Below are positions 43,784 through 53,026 of a DNA stretch of 64,000 nucleotides, in pieces. Both the position numbers and the translations under genes were made by a program. The notes under the pieces were generated by a model. It was not told the DNA's origin and did no database searches. It saw only the letters and a list, made by a program, of their open reading frames with translations. Source of the DNA: Gemmatimonadota bacterium (lineage in GTDB: Bacteria; Latescibacterota; UBA2968; UBA8231); NCBI GenBank assembly GCA_018660835.1, contig JABJJN010000089.1, positions 1 to 64,000 of the forward strand, read 5' to 3'. Every line of letters starts with the position of its first letter. Position 1 is the stretch's first letter.

Positions 43784-45622
43784 ATGGACACAACCCATCT
43801 GATCATCGCCACGACCTTCGCACCCTTCGTCAGCTTCGTGATCGCTATACTGTTTTTGCATCGGTCGCCACGTCTGGCACAGGCCATCGTGATCACCGGC
43901 GCTGCCGTTGCACTCGGTTGTGCCGTGCAACTCTGGCTTGCGGGTCCTGTTGAGCCGCTGCGGTATCTGTGGTTCACGAGTGGTGCGATCGAGTTGCATT
44001 TCGGCTTCCTGCTCGACGGTCTGAATCTGATGTTTGGCGTTGTCGTGGCTCTGATCACCCTATGTGTCATCATCTACTCCGTCGGCTACATGGCACATGA
44101 TCCGTCGAAGACACGCTACTTCGCTTTGCTGGCATTTTTCGAGTGGGCCATGCTCAGCTTCGTGTATGCTGTCGATCTGTTGCAGTCTTTCATTTTCTGG
44201 GAGCTCGTCGGACTTGCGTCTTTTTTCCTTATAGGATTCTGGTATCAGAAAGCCTCTGCAGCCGAGGCAGCTCGCAAAGCATTTCTGATGACGCGAATCG
44301 GCGATGTCGGACTTTTGGTCGGCATCCTCGTCGTCTTGATGACGGCTGGACATTTCGACATTCCTGGTCTCCTTGATCCTGAGCGCGGACTGGTTGCACG
44401 TGTTGCCCCGGCAACGCTAACAGCGATCACTCTGCTGATCTTCATAGGCATCGTGGGTAAGAGTGCCCAGTTCCCGCTGCACACATGGCTTCCTGACGCG
44501 ATGGAAGGCCCCACGCCCGTGAGCGCGTTGCTGCACTCAGCCACCATGGTTGCCGCCGGCGTTTTTCTGATGGCCCGTCTTTATCCGCTCTTTCTTGCCG
44601 CAGAAACGACACGCAGCATCATTCTTGTGATTGCCACGGTGACGGCCTTGCTGGCGGCGACGATGGCCATGGTTGATCGTGACATCAAGAAGGTCCTCGC
44701 CTATTCATCGATCTCGCAGCTCGGCTTTATGTTGATGGCCCTCGCCGCGGGATCTCTGTTTGCCGGTGTTTTCCATCTGATCACCCACGCCATGTTCAAG
44801 GCGCTGCTCTTTCTCTGCTCCGGGTTGTTCATCCATCACTTTGCCACCAATGATCTGGAACAGATCGGTCAGGCTGGTGGGCGAAGCATGAAACTGACAA
44901 CCATTGGTCTGCTCGTCGGCGGTGCTGCACTGGCAGGCGTACCGCCGCTGAGTGGATTCTTCAGCAAAGAAGAGATCTTCGCCGCCCTCGGTCACGGCAG
45001 TGGCACGGTCTTCACCATTGCCGCTCTTGTCGTGGCATTTCTGACGGCCTACTACACGTTCCGCATGATCTTTCTCATCGTGCTGCCAGCTCGATTTGAA
45101 CCGGCCTCGGGCAGCGACGAAGATGCGCACGGTAGTGCCGAGCCCTGGACGATGGTTTTTCCTGTCGCCGTATTGACGGTGGGCGCCGCCATTGGCGGCC
45201 TGTGGGGACAGCAGATCGCAGCTGCTTTGAACGTGCAGGCGCCGACGCATACGCTCGGATCGATGCTCCCCGCCATCGGCGTCGTCCTAGGGGGAATTGG
45301 TCTGGCCTGGGTTGACTTTGGCCGCGGTGAGCGCGCCGGTTTCCTGTCCCGCCTTCCAGCGCTACAGACGCTGTTCAGCAATGGCTGGTATATCGATACG
45401 TTGTATCGAGCCGTCTTTGTTCGCCTGACGAATTGGCTGGCGACCTTGCTTCACGGAGTCGAAGTGAAGGGACTTGATGGTGGATTTGATCAGGTCGGCT
45501 TTGGTTTACTACGCTCTGGAGATGGGTCGCGAAGCCTGCAGAGTGGATGGGTGCAGTTTTACGGAGGTTGTGTCGTGCTTGTCATTGGCGCCATCGCCCT
45601 CTACGTCGGCATGGGAGGCTAA
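43784..45622 (+). CDS. nuoL: NADH-quinone oxidoreductase subunit L
   Basis: A 612-aa antiporter-like subunit with about 16 helices. Family regions are FFEWAMLSFVYAVDLLQSFIFWELVGLASF, KSAQFPLHTWLPDAMEGPTPVSALLHSATMV and IKKVLAYSSISQLGFM; a lateral-helix region lies at the C-terminus. It forms the distal proton-pumping module. nuoM starts at the next base. Confidence 0.95.
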   Translation: MDTTHLIIATTFAPFVSFVIAILFLHRSPRLAQAIVITGAAVALGCAVQLWLAGPVEPLRYLWFTSGAIELHFGFLLDGLNLMFGVVVALITLCVIIYSVGYMAHDPSKTRYFALLAFFEWAMLSFVYAVDLLQSFIFWELVGLASFFLIGFWYQKASAAEAARKAFLMTRIGDVGLLVGILVVLMTAGHFDIPGLLDPERGLVARVAPATLTAITLLIFIGIVGKSAQFPLHTWLPDAMEGPTPVSALLHSATMVAAGVFLMARLYPLFLAAETTRSIILVIATVTALLAATMAMVDRDIKKVLAYSSISQLGFMLMALAAGSLFAGVFHLITHAMFKALLFLCSGLFIHHFATNDLEQIGQAGGRSMKLTTIGLLVGGAALAGVPPLSGFFSKEEIFAALGHGSGTVFTIAALVVAFLTAYYTFRMIFLIVLPARFEPASGSDEDAHGSAEPWTMVFPVAVLTVGAAIGGLWGQQIAAALNVQAPTHTLGSMLPAIGVVLGGIGLAWVDFGRGERAGFLSRLPALQTLFSNGWYIDTLYRAVFVRLTNWLATLLHGVEVKGLDGGFDQVGFGLLRSGDGSRSLQSGWVQFYGGCVVLVIGAIALYVGMGG

Positions 45623-47113
45623 GTGGACGCCCTGCCACTACTGAGCGCCATCCTGCTGAGTCCCGTTCTTGGCCTTGGGCTGATTCTGCTTGTCCCAGGG
45701 GGCGCTGCCCGCCTTGTGCGCTGGATCAGTCTCGTGTCGGCGACGGTTGCGTCCCTGTTGAGTATCCATCTGTGGCACAGCTACGACACGGCCTCAGGGG
45801 GCCTGCAGTTTGTCGAGCGGCTACCCTGGGTCGAGGCACTGGGTATCTCCTACCACCTGGGCGTCGATGGTTTCGGCACGATTTTGGTCATGTTGAATTC
45901 CATCGTCTATCTCACAGGCGTTTTGACGATGTGGGAGTTGACCGAGCGCGTGAAGGGATTCTTTGGCTTCATGTTGCTGTTGGTGGTAGGTGTCTACGGC
46001 GTGTTCATGTCCCAGGATTTGTTCTTCTTTTTCTTCTTCTACGAGATCGCCGTGGTTCCCATGTATCCCCTGATCCTGATCTGGGGAAGTGGCAACCGTG
46101 ACTATGCGGCGATGAAGCTGATGTTGTTCCTGCTTGCCGGTAGTGCGCTGCTATTTCCTGCCTTGCTGACGATCTACCATTCCTCGGGACTGGGCACCTT
46201 CGACATGGTCCTGCTGAGTCAGCATCATTTCGACCCGGACCTGCAGATCTTCCTCTATCCGTTGATCTATCTCGGATTCGGCGTTCTGGCGGGCATGTTC
46301 CCGATTCATGGCTGGTCGCCCACGGGGCATGTGGCTGCACCATCCGCCGTGTCGATGTTGCATGCGGGCGTATTGATGAAACTGGGTGCTTTTGGAATCC
46401 TCAGTGTCGGTATTCGTTTGCTGCCTGTGGGAGCCACGTATTGGGCACCCACTTTCACCGTCCTTGCCACCATCGGCATCGTCTATGGTGCGTTTGTCGC
46501 CATCCGCCAGACTGATTTCAAATTCGTCATTGGCTTTTCATCCGTGTCCCATATGGGCATCGTCCTGCTTGGCCTCAATCTGGCCACCCTTGGCCAGGCG
46601 GGCGACGACGCACTCAATGGTGCCGTCTTCCAGATGTTTGCCCATGGCATTATGACAGCGTTGTTCTTTTCGACCGTCGGTTTTATCTACGACCGGGCGC
46701 ACTCAAAAACCATTGCAGACTTTGGCGGGCTGGGCGCACAGATGCCCCGGGCAGTGTCGATCTTCATCGTCGCCGGTCTTTGCGGAGCGGGTCTCCCGGG
46801 TCTTGCCAGCTTCTGGGCAGAACTGCTCGTCTTTCTGGCCGCATTAAAGACGTATCCCCTCGTCGGTCTCGTCATCATCGGCGGTCTCGTGCTGACGGCT
46901 GTCTACATTCTGCGCGTTTTCCGCGAAGCGTTCTTTGGTGAGGTCAATCCTCGTTGGGAATCATTGCGTGAATTGGATCTGGTCGGCTGGCAATTGCTGC
47001 CAAGGGCGATTCTTGTCGGTGTGCTTCTGTTCTTCGGCTTTTTTCCGCGCGCACTCCTCGACGTCATCGACGGCACGACGACGACCTTCCTCGCTCGCTT
47101 CTGGATGCAGTGA
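45623..47113 (+). CDS. nuoM: NADH-quinone oxidoreductase subunit M
   Basis: A 496-aa antiporter-like subunit with 14 helices. Signatures are FFYEIAVVPMYPLI (channel Glu), PIHGWSPTGHVAAPSAVSMLHAGVLMKLG and FKFVIGFSSVSHMGIVLLG. GTG start directly after the nuoL stop. It overlaps nuoN by 4 bp. Confidence 0.95.
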   Translation: MDALPLLSAILLSPVLGLGLILLVPGGAARLVRWISLVSATVASLLSIHLWHSYDTASGGLQFVERLPWVEALGISYHLGVDGFGTILVMLNSIVYLTGVLTMWELTERVKGFFGFMLLLVVGVYGVFMSQDLFFFFFFYEIAVVPMYPLILIWGSGNRDYAAMKLMLFLLAGSALLFPALLTIYHSSGLGTFDMVLLSQHHFDPDLQIFLYPLIYLGFGVLAGMFPIHGWSPTGHVAAPSAVSMLHAGVLMKLGAFGILSVGIRLLPVGATYWAPTFTVLATIGIVYGAFVAIRQTDFKFVIGFSSVSHMGIVLLGLNLATLGQAGDDALNGAVFQMFAHGIMTALFFSTVGFIYDRAHSKTIADFGGLGAQMPRAVSIFIVAGLCGAGLPGLASFWAELLVFLAALKTYPLVGLVIIGGLVLTAVYILRVFREAFFGEVNPRWESLRELDLVGWQLLPRAILVGVLLFFGFFPRALLDVIDGTTTTFLARFWMQ

Positions 47114-48546
47114 TCGTGGAACCTTCTCTCTTTGCACCTGAACTGATTGCGCTCTTAGGCGGCCTGCTGTTATTCGGCGCCCCACTTCTTGGCGCCGGGT
47201 CGACGACGAATTGGCGTTTGGCCATTGTCATCGGACTCGCCACGGTTGCTGGTGCGATCTGGACACTACCCATGTCGGGCGACGCATTCGCCCCAGGCAT
47301 CTACCACATCGACGCGTTCTCGCAGAGTGTGAAGGTCGTTCTCGCGCTCGGGTATCTGCTGGTCATTCTGGGCGCCCGTGAGCCACTGACCCTCAGGGCT
47401 CACGCCTGGTGTGAACTGCCCATGTTCCTGCTCATGGCAACGGTGGGCATGATGATCATGGTGTCAGCGACGGAGTTGCTGACCCTCTACATCGGCATGG
47501 AGTTGGCCGCCTACCCGGTGTACATCGTCATTGCTCTGCATCGGAATCCAGCGGTGGGCGCAGAGAGTTCAACGAAATACATGGTGCAGGGGATGATGGC
47601 CTCGGCCGTATCCCTCTACGGCATGAGTTTCCTCTATGGACTGACGGGGTCGACGTATTTCAGCGCCATGGGAGTGCAGATCAGCACCCTGGCGGCGACA
47701 CCGCTCTTCTGGTTTGGCATCGTGCTGCTGCTCTCAGGCTTTCTATTCAAACTTGCCGTGGCACCCTTTCACTTCTGGGCGGCCGATACATACGAGGCCT
47801 CTCCCCATGAGGTGATCACCTTCGTCGCGAGTGTCTCGAAGGTTGCCGCCATCGCCCTGTTGTGCCGCATCATGTCTCTCGTCATCCCCGCCGGATCTGA
47901 GGCCATGGGTCTGCAGAGCATTCTGATGTGGTTCGCCCTGGCCGCCATGACGCTGGGAAATCTGGCGGCTCTACGGCAGTCTGACCTGAAGCGATTGCTT
48001 GGATATTCGGCTGTCGCGCACGCCGGTTATGCGCTGATTGGTGTGCAGGCCATGTCCGCGAGTGGTTTGACGGCAGCCCTGTTCTACGCCGTCGGCTATG
48101 GCGCCATGTCGCTGATTTGTTTTCTCGTGATCGCCGCCGTCGGACGCGATCAGGATCGTGTTGCCATTGAGGACATGTCAGGTTTGTGGCAACGTTCCCC
48201 CGGGATGGCCCTCGTGTTTCTCGTGGGTCTTCTGGGTCTGATTGGCCTGCCGCCGACGGTGGGATTCATCGGCAAGTGGTTTCTCTTCTCCGCTGCCATC
48301 GAACAAGGCCAATTCATGCTGGTCCTCGTTGCCGCCATCAATGCAACGATCGCCCTCTACTACTATCTGGTCATCTTGCGGCAGATCTATCTGGTGGAGG
48401 CGACGGCAGAAGCGCCTGCCGTGAAGTGGACACCGTCCCTGGTGATAGCCACGACTGTTGGCAGCGTCATCGTTGTGGGGATGGGCGTCCTGCCCGGCGC
48501 CGCGTGGGATCTGGCGGCCCTTGCCGTGGCAGCTCTACTGGGCTGA
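47110..48546 (+). CDS. nuoN: NADH-quinone oxidoreductase subunit N
   Basis: A 478-aa antiporter-like subunit. Characteristic stretches are LYIGMELAAYPVYIVIA, KYMVQGMMASAVSLYGMSFLYG, APFHFWAADTYEASP and LKRLLGYSAVAHAGYAL. GTG start overlaps the nuoM stop. It is the last gene of the cluster; nuoE, nuoF and nuoG are absent. Confidence 0.95.
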   Translation: MIVEPSLFAPELIALLGGLLLFGAPLLGAGSTTNWRLAIVIGLATVAGAIWTLPMSGDAFAPGIYHIDAFSQSVKVVLALGYLLVILGAREPLTLRAHAWCELPMFLLMATVGMMIMVSATELLTLYIGMELAAYPVYIVIALHRNPAVGAESSTKYMVQGMMASAVSLYGMSFLYGLTGSTYFSAMGVQISTLAATPLFWFGIVLLLSGFLFKLAVAPFHFWAADTYEASPHEVITFVASVSKVAAIALLCRIMSLVIPAGSEAMGLQSILMWFALAAMTLGNLAALRQSDLKRLLGYSAVAHAGYALIGVQAMSASGLTAALFYAVGYGAMSLICFLVIAAVGRDQDRVAIEDMSGLWQRSPGMALVFLVGLLGLIGLPPTVGFIGKWFLFSAAIEQGQFMLVLVAAINATIALYYYLVILRQIYLVEATAEAPAVKWTPSLVIATTVGSVIVVGMGVLPGAAWDLAALAVAALLG

Positions 48547-48587
48547 AGCCTTCCAGCTCCTAGAGACGACCACCCCGCCACACTTGA

Positions 48588-48609
48588 CCACCCCTCTGCC
48601 ATAGGGTGG
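48588..48609. terminator. Candidate hairpin between convergent nuoN and PhyH genes
   Basis: CCACCC (48588-48593) and GGGTGG (48604-48609) form a 6-bp GC-rich stem with a 10-nt loop in the 71-bp gap between two convergent genes. No T-run follows on either strand, so it may be a weak or Rho-assisted terminator. Confidence 0.3.
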
Positions 48610-48617
48610 CGACCTCT

Positions 48618-49373
48618 TCAGACATCCAGCACGTATTTGGCGAGTGGACTGATCCGCGCCGCTGACTCAGCGCGTAGATACTCCTTCTGATTCGTCTGCT
48701 GCGCATGTTCGCGGGCGATGAAGGCGCAGTGCAGTAAGCGGCGAGAGGCTGAGGTGCTGCGATTGTGCGTGCAACCGTGCCAGGCGTTGCCATTGAAGAT
48801 TCCCACGGAGCCAGCTGGCGCACACAGATAGACCTCATCCGGATGGCGTGCCAGGGGATCGTCGGTGGCATCGTGCACAGTCTCGGTCAGCAGATGGCTG
48901 CCGGGGACCAGCCTCGTGGCGCCATTGCCTGGCGTCACATCGTCGAGCATCCACATGGAGTTCACCACGTGATATTGACCCGTGCCACGCTCACCACCCC
49001 AGTCAGCATGCAATCCCTGCTGGCCATAACCTGGCAACGGATCGTGAGCATTCAGCGAGTGCAGTTTGAAGGGGCGCTGAAGGACATGCCACACAGCCGC
49101 TAGTAACTGCGACTGAATGTAGACGTTGTCGAAGATCGCTCCCTTGTTGACCAGGTCAGCAAGCCGGCGCACGCCTTCCATCTGGGCGACCTCTTTGCCC
49201 GCATCTGTGCCCTCCGTCTGGCAGACCTGCTCGAAGGCGTCGCGCAGACCAGCCAGCCAGGTGGGGTTGATGATTCCTTGCAGAATCGTGTAGCCCTGCT
49301 CGTCCAGCTCGCGGGCATTTTCGGCATCCAGCGCTGTCGGTTCGAGGCCTAAATCGATTAATCGTGGATCCAT
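48618..49373 (-). CDS. PhyH-family Fe(II)/2-oxoglutarate oxygenase, 2
   Basis: ATG 49373 gives 251 aa; the longer reading from 49427 overlaps the upstream gene by 44 bp. Iron ligands H122-x-D124 lie in GLHADWGGE and H199 in FNGNAWHGCTHN. It follows the enolase-superfamily gene and is the last gene of a minus-strand cluster that also has another PhyH. The substrate is unknown, perhaps a carboxylate made by the cluster. Confidence 0.85.
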   Translation of the reverse strand: MDPRLIDLGLEPTALDAENARELDEQGYTILQGIINPTWLAGLRDAFEQVCQTEGTDAGKEVAQMEGVRRLADLVNKGAIFDNVYIQSQLLAAVWHVLQRPFKLHSLNAHDPLPGYGQQGLHADWGGERGTGQYHVVNSMWMLDDVTPGNGATRLVPGSHLLTETVHDATDDPLARHPDEVYLCAPAGSVGIFNGNAWHGCTHNRSTSASRRLLHCAFIAREHAQQTNQKEYLRAESAARISPLAKYVLDV

Positions 49374-49383
49374 CCGTCGTGCC

Positions 49384-50442
49384 TCAGGCCCGCGGCCATT
49401 GTTCGTGAAATGTCTCGTATCTGGCAACTGCTTCTACGTCCAGCTCAACACCCAGCCCGGCGCCCTTGGGCACAATCGCGACGCCATCGGCCACGAGGGG
49501 TCGTTTTAGCAAACTGTGTTCGTGCACAAAGTTGCCACACAGATCGCTGCCATAGGTGCAATTGCTTGCCGCTGCCGAAGCGTGCAATCTGAACGCATCG
49601 AAGACACCCAGATCGACATTCGACGCCTGCCAGACAGGGATGTCTGCAGCACCCGCAATGCGAGCCATGTCGAGGAAGGCCCAATCGGAGGGCGCCACAT
49701 TGATCGCGTCCACGGCGTCCATATCGATGGCGTGGATGACCTGTAGCGCATTCTGGAAATGGGGCGCCACCTTCACCGTCGTCTCGCCACGCAGCCGACG
49801 GTAGTCTTCCATGTCATCCTTGGGCATGGGATCTTCGAAGACCACATCGAGGCCGTCGAGGCGGCGGGCCAATTCGAGACTGTTCGCAAGATTGTGGAAA
49901 TTGTGGCCCGGATCCATGACGATCCGCATGTCGGGTGCTACCTCGTGGATAGCAAAAGCACGCTCAGCGACATTGCCGTCCTCCCAGGTGCATTTCATCT
50001 TGATCCCGTGGAAGCCCAGTTCGAGCGCACGACGTGCCGCAGCAGCCGTGTCCTCTACCCCCATGCGGGCAATCCAATAGTCGACGAGAATCTCGTCTTG
50101 CATTCGACCACCGAAGATGCGACACAGAGGCCAGTCGATCTGTTTTCCGATCAAATCGAGCAAGGCGATCTGCCAGCCACCGCCACCCAGTGTGCGTGGT
50201 TCGAAGTCGCGCACGTCTTTGCCCAGCAGGTCAGGCGGGGACTCCTCCCGAACATCGAAGTAGGGCCCACCCATACCGATCCCCGTATGCCCAGCGTCGG
50301 TGTGGATGTAATAGAGATCCTGCAGACGCTCACTGATCGGTTGGGGATAGCTTGAGGTGAATTCCTCGTAGTCGGGTGGCGACAGGATACCGGGCATGAA
50401 TGGCACCTGCACACTCCGGCGTTCCAGATGGGTGATCTTCAC
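49384..50442 (-). CDS. Mandelate racemase/muconate lactonizing enzyme-like (enolase superfamily)
   Basis: A 352-aa protein with the capping N-terminal domain and a barrel. The basic catalytic pair is in FHGIKMKCTWED; metal ligands are the Asp of VMDPGHNF and the Glu of VVFEDPMPKDD. Where many relatives have a third acidic ligand (PIAxGE region) this one reads VKVAPHFQN, so the third ligand is unclear. Family members dehydrate sugar acids or racemise hydroxy acids. Context (lactonase, sulfatase, oxygenases) fits sugar-acid catabolism. Confidence 0.85.
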   Translation of the reverse strand: MKITHLERRSVQVPFMPGILSPPDYEEFTSSYPQPISERLQDLYYIHTDAGHTGIGMGGPYFDVREESPPDLLGKDVRDFEPRTLGGGGWQIALLDLIGKQIDWPLCRIFGGRMQDEILVDYWIARMGVEDTAAAARRALELGFHGIKMKCTWEDGNVAERAFAIHEVAPDMRIVMDPGHNFHNLANSLELARRLDGLDVVFEDPMPKDDMEDYRRLRGETTVKVAPHFQNALQVIHAIDMDAVDAINVAPSDWAFLDMARIAGAADIPVWQASNVDLGVFDAFRLHASAAASNCTYGSDLCGNFVHEHSLLKRPLVADGVAIVPKGAGLGVELDVEAVARYETFHEQWPRA

Positions 50443-50470
50443 GTGCGTCCCCAGGTAAATTTCGTCTCAG

Positions 50471-51841
50471 TCACTGCCATTGATTCCATCCCGCTACGCC
50501 AAAGGCGGGTGCCAGGGGCAACGGATCGAGAGTTTCTTCCATACGGTGACGCAGGAGCTTGTGGTGCTGCTCAAGAATGGCTCGACTCGCTGCGTCCCCG
50601 ACAAGATTGGTCATCTCCCAGGGATCGGCTTGCAGATCGAACAGCTGCCACGGCTTCGCCCCCGTTTCTCTGTCGCCTTGGACGGTGTATTTGTAGCGCT
50701 GTGATCGGAAGCCACGCCACACTTCGTCGTGGAAGGGCAATCCAGGCCGCAACTCAGCAACAAATTCGAGCAACACCCCTTCGCGACCGAGTTGGTCTGT
50801 GTCGCCGCGAATCAGATCACTCAAATCCGTCCCCGGCAACTCGTCGCGAGGTGAGCGTCCGGCCAGACCCAGGAAGGTCGGGAACAGATCCTCCGTGCAC
50901 GTCGGCTCCTGCAGCACGGTACCGGCACGCTGGGGTTGCCGCGGATCATAGACAATCAACGGCACGCCGACGGATTCTTCCCACGGACGTTGCTTACTGA
51001 CCACGCCATGGGCACCGAGACTCTCGCCGTGATCTGCGAGGAAGACGACGACTGTATCCTCTGCCAGTCCCAACTCCTCCAGCACAGCCCGCATGCGTCC
51101 TACATTCGTGTCAAGGTTTTCCACCATGGCATAGTAAATCTTGCGCTGTAGGGTCCACGCCTCCCGCTGTTGATCTGTCTCGGCGGTAAAGTTTGGTGGC
51201 AACTCGATCTCGCGTGCCTTCCACTGCGCCTCCAACTCGGATGGCGCCTCATAGGGTGGATGCGGCGCCTCAACGGACACAACCATGCAGAAGGGACGGG
51301 ATTTGTCACGTCCCTCCTTCAAGTAGTCACAGGCGACATCTACGAGTCCATCCGTCTGGTAACCATTGATGGGAATCGGCGTGGTGTCGTCATCTTCGAA
51401 GTAGCAGGTATCGAAGAATCCATTGCGTAGTTCGAAGCCGAACCATTTCTCCCAACGTCCCTGATAGGGCCGACGCACGGGTGTACGATTGCATTGCTCC
51501 GCCGAACCCATACGACCATGGCCACCGTCCAGATGCCACTTGCCCACGTAGATCGTCTCGTAGCCGCCCTCATTGAATTCATCCGCCAGCGTCCGTTCCG
51601 CCGGGGACATGCGCCATTCGATTCCAGGCACCAGACGTGTGTGTGCATAGTGGCCCGTCATCATCGTGAAGCGAAAGGGCACGCAGATCGGATAGGTTGA
51701 ATTTGACTGGGCGAAGCGTACACCATCAGCGGCGAGCTGGTCGATGTGTGGCGTACGACTGTTCGGATCGCCGTGGCACGCCAGCGCCTGACGTCGCAAC
51801 TGATCGCTGAGGATGATGAGCAGATTCGGAGACGTCGTCAC
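50471..51841 (-). CDS. Formylglycine-dependent sulfatase
   Basis: GTG 51841 is used (456 aa); the frame extends to 51907 but that part overlaps the upstream gene's end. The N-terminal metal Asp is in LLIILSDQLRR. The formylglycine site reads CVPFR (C53 to R57), matching the core C-x-P-x-R but with Phe where Ser is usual. VGKWHLDGG, LADHGESLGAHG and the late LFPTFLGLAGR are sulfatase landmarks. No signal peptide is seen, implying a cytoplasmic enzyme acting on imported sulfated sugars, which would release sulfate in the cell. Confidence 0.9.
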   Translation of the reverse strand: MTTSPNLLIILSDQLRRQALACHGDPNSRTPHIDQLAADGVRFAQSNSTYPICVPFRFTMMTGHYAHTRLVPGIEWRMSPAERTLADEFNEGGYETIYVGKWHLDGGHGRMGSAEQCNRTPVRRPYQGRWEKWFGFELRNGFFDTCYFEDDDTTPIPINGYQTDGLVDVACDYLKEGRDKSRPFCMVVSVEAPHPPYEAPSELEAQWKAREIELPPNFTAETDQQREAWTLQRKIYYAMVENLDTNVGRMRAVLEELGLAEDTVVVFLADHGESLGAHGVVSKQRPWEESVGVPLIVYDPRQPQRAGTVLQEPTCTEDLFPTFLGLAGRSPRDELPGTDLSDLIRGDTDQLGREGVLLEFVAELRPGLPFHDEVWRGFRSQRYKYTVQGDRETGAKPWQLFDLQADPWEMTNLVGDAASRAILEQHHKLLRHRMEETLDPLPLAPAFGVAGWNQWQ

Positions 51842-51852
51842 AGTTGGCTTCT

Positions 51853-53001
51853 CTATGATGTGAGGGAGACGTATAACAGCGCCACGAAGGCCGCCACAAT
51901 ACTGCATGCAAGACCCAGAGCAAAGGGTCGCGTGCCACCCGCCTTCAGGGCGCGAAATTCAGTCAACAACCCCACGCCGGCGATGGCCGTCGTGATCAAC
52001 CATCCCGCTGCCAGACCCAAAACCTGCGCCAAATCCATCGTGCGATCGCCAGCGCCAAAGAGAAAGCGGTCCGTCATATGGAAGGTGACTTCGGGCAGGA
52101 ATCCGGAGGTGCGCAGCAGGGCCGCCACAAGAAAGAGCAGCACGAAGGACGGTACCAATTTGCGATACTCAATACCGCCGCCGACATAAGCCGCTTCTCG
52201 CCGCCGACGGTGTGCGTAGACGGCACCGATCAGGAAGATGACGGGACCCAACAGTGAGATCCGCACCAGTTTGACGATCGTCGCCACTTCACCTGCCGTC
52301 TGCCCGTCAACAGGATGAGCGAAACCGGCGGCAATCACCTGCGGCGTTGCATGGATGGCCAGACCACACCAGGCCCCATAGATCTCCGGTGACAGCAACA
52401 GGAATGTGCCGATCACCGGAAACAGCAACATCGCCACCGCACCAAGGATGTTGACCAGGGCGATCGACAGGGCGACGTCCTTGCGGTCTGCCTCGATCAC
52501 AGGTGCTGCAGCGGCGATGGCAGAACTACCGCAGATCGCCGTGCCGATGCCCAAGAGCATCGACAATTTTCCTCCGACACCAAGTCGTGCCTGCAGAAAG
52601 TGAACACTTAGCATGACGACGCCGATCAGCAGCATCGCCCCCAGCAAGGCGCCCAGCCCGACGCGGATCAGATTGTAGAAATCCAACCGGGCACCAAGAA
52701 GGATGATGCCAAGCGGCAGAAGTCGACGGATCACGATATCGACACCGGGTTTCAGCCAGCGTGCAACGGGCAACAGATTGCCAATGGCAATACCGAAAAG
52801 CAGCGCCAGAAGCACGGCACTGACCGGGTGACGACCATCTGCCATGGTAAAGGGCGGGTAGGGCAGATGATTGACCTGGTAGGCACCCCAGGTCAGAACT
52901 GCACAGACGGCGATCCCCGGAAGAGGTGTGTTGTGCTCCCACGCCGTCATTTGACGACGGAGACCTTGATCGATCGCTTCCTCGCGACGGCTGATATTCA
53001 T
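51853..53001 (-). CDS. YeiH/UPF0324-family putative sulfate exporter
   Basis: ATG 53001 with GAGG upstream; 382 aa. About ten membrane helices follow an N-terminal soluble lead. The family stretches LLPLGIILLGARLDFYNL, GIGTAICGSSAIAAAAPVIEA and GLAIHATPQVIAAGF are present. The family is annotated as putative sulfate exporters. It lies between cysteine synthase and a sulfatase, 11 bp before the sulfatase GTG, which supports a sulfate-handling role in this operon. Confidence 0.85.
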   Translation of the reverse strand: MNISRREEAIDQGLRRQMTAWEHNTPLPGIAVCAVLTWGAYQVNHLPYPPFTMADGRHPVSAVLLALLFGIAIGNLLPVARWLKPGVDIVIRRLLPLGIILLGARLDFYNLIRVGLGALLGAMLLIGVVMLSVHFLQARLGVGGKLSMLLGIGTAICGSSAIAAAAPVIEADRKDVALSIALVNILGAVAMLLFPVIGTFLLLSPEIYGAWCGLAIHATPQVIAAGFAHPVDGQTAGEVATIVKLVRISLLGPVIFLIGAVYAHRRRREAAYVGGGIEYRKLVPSFVLLFLVAALLRTSGFLPEVTFHMTDRFLFGAGDRTMDLAQVLGLAAGWLITTAIAGVGLLTEFRALKAGGTRPFALGLACSIVAAFVALLYVSLTS

Positions 53002-53026
53002 TGCAATGACCTCACGGCGACTGGTC

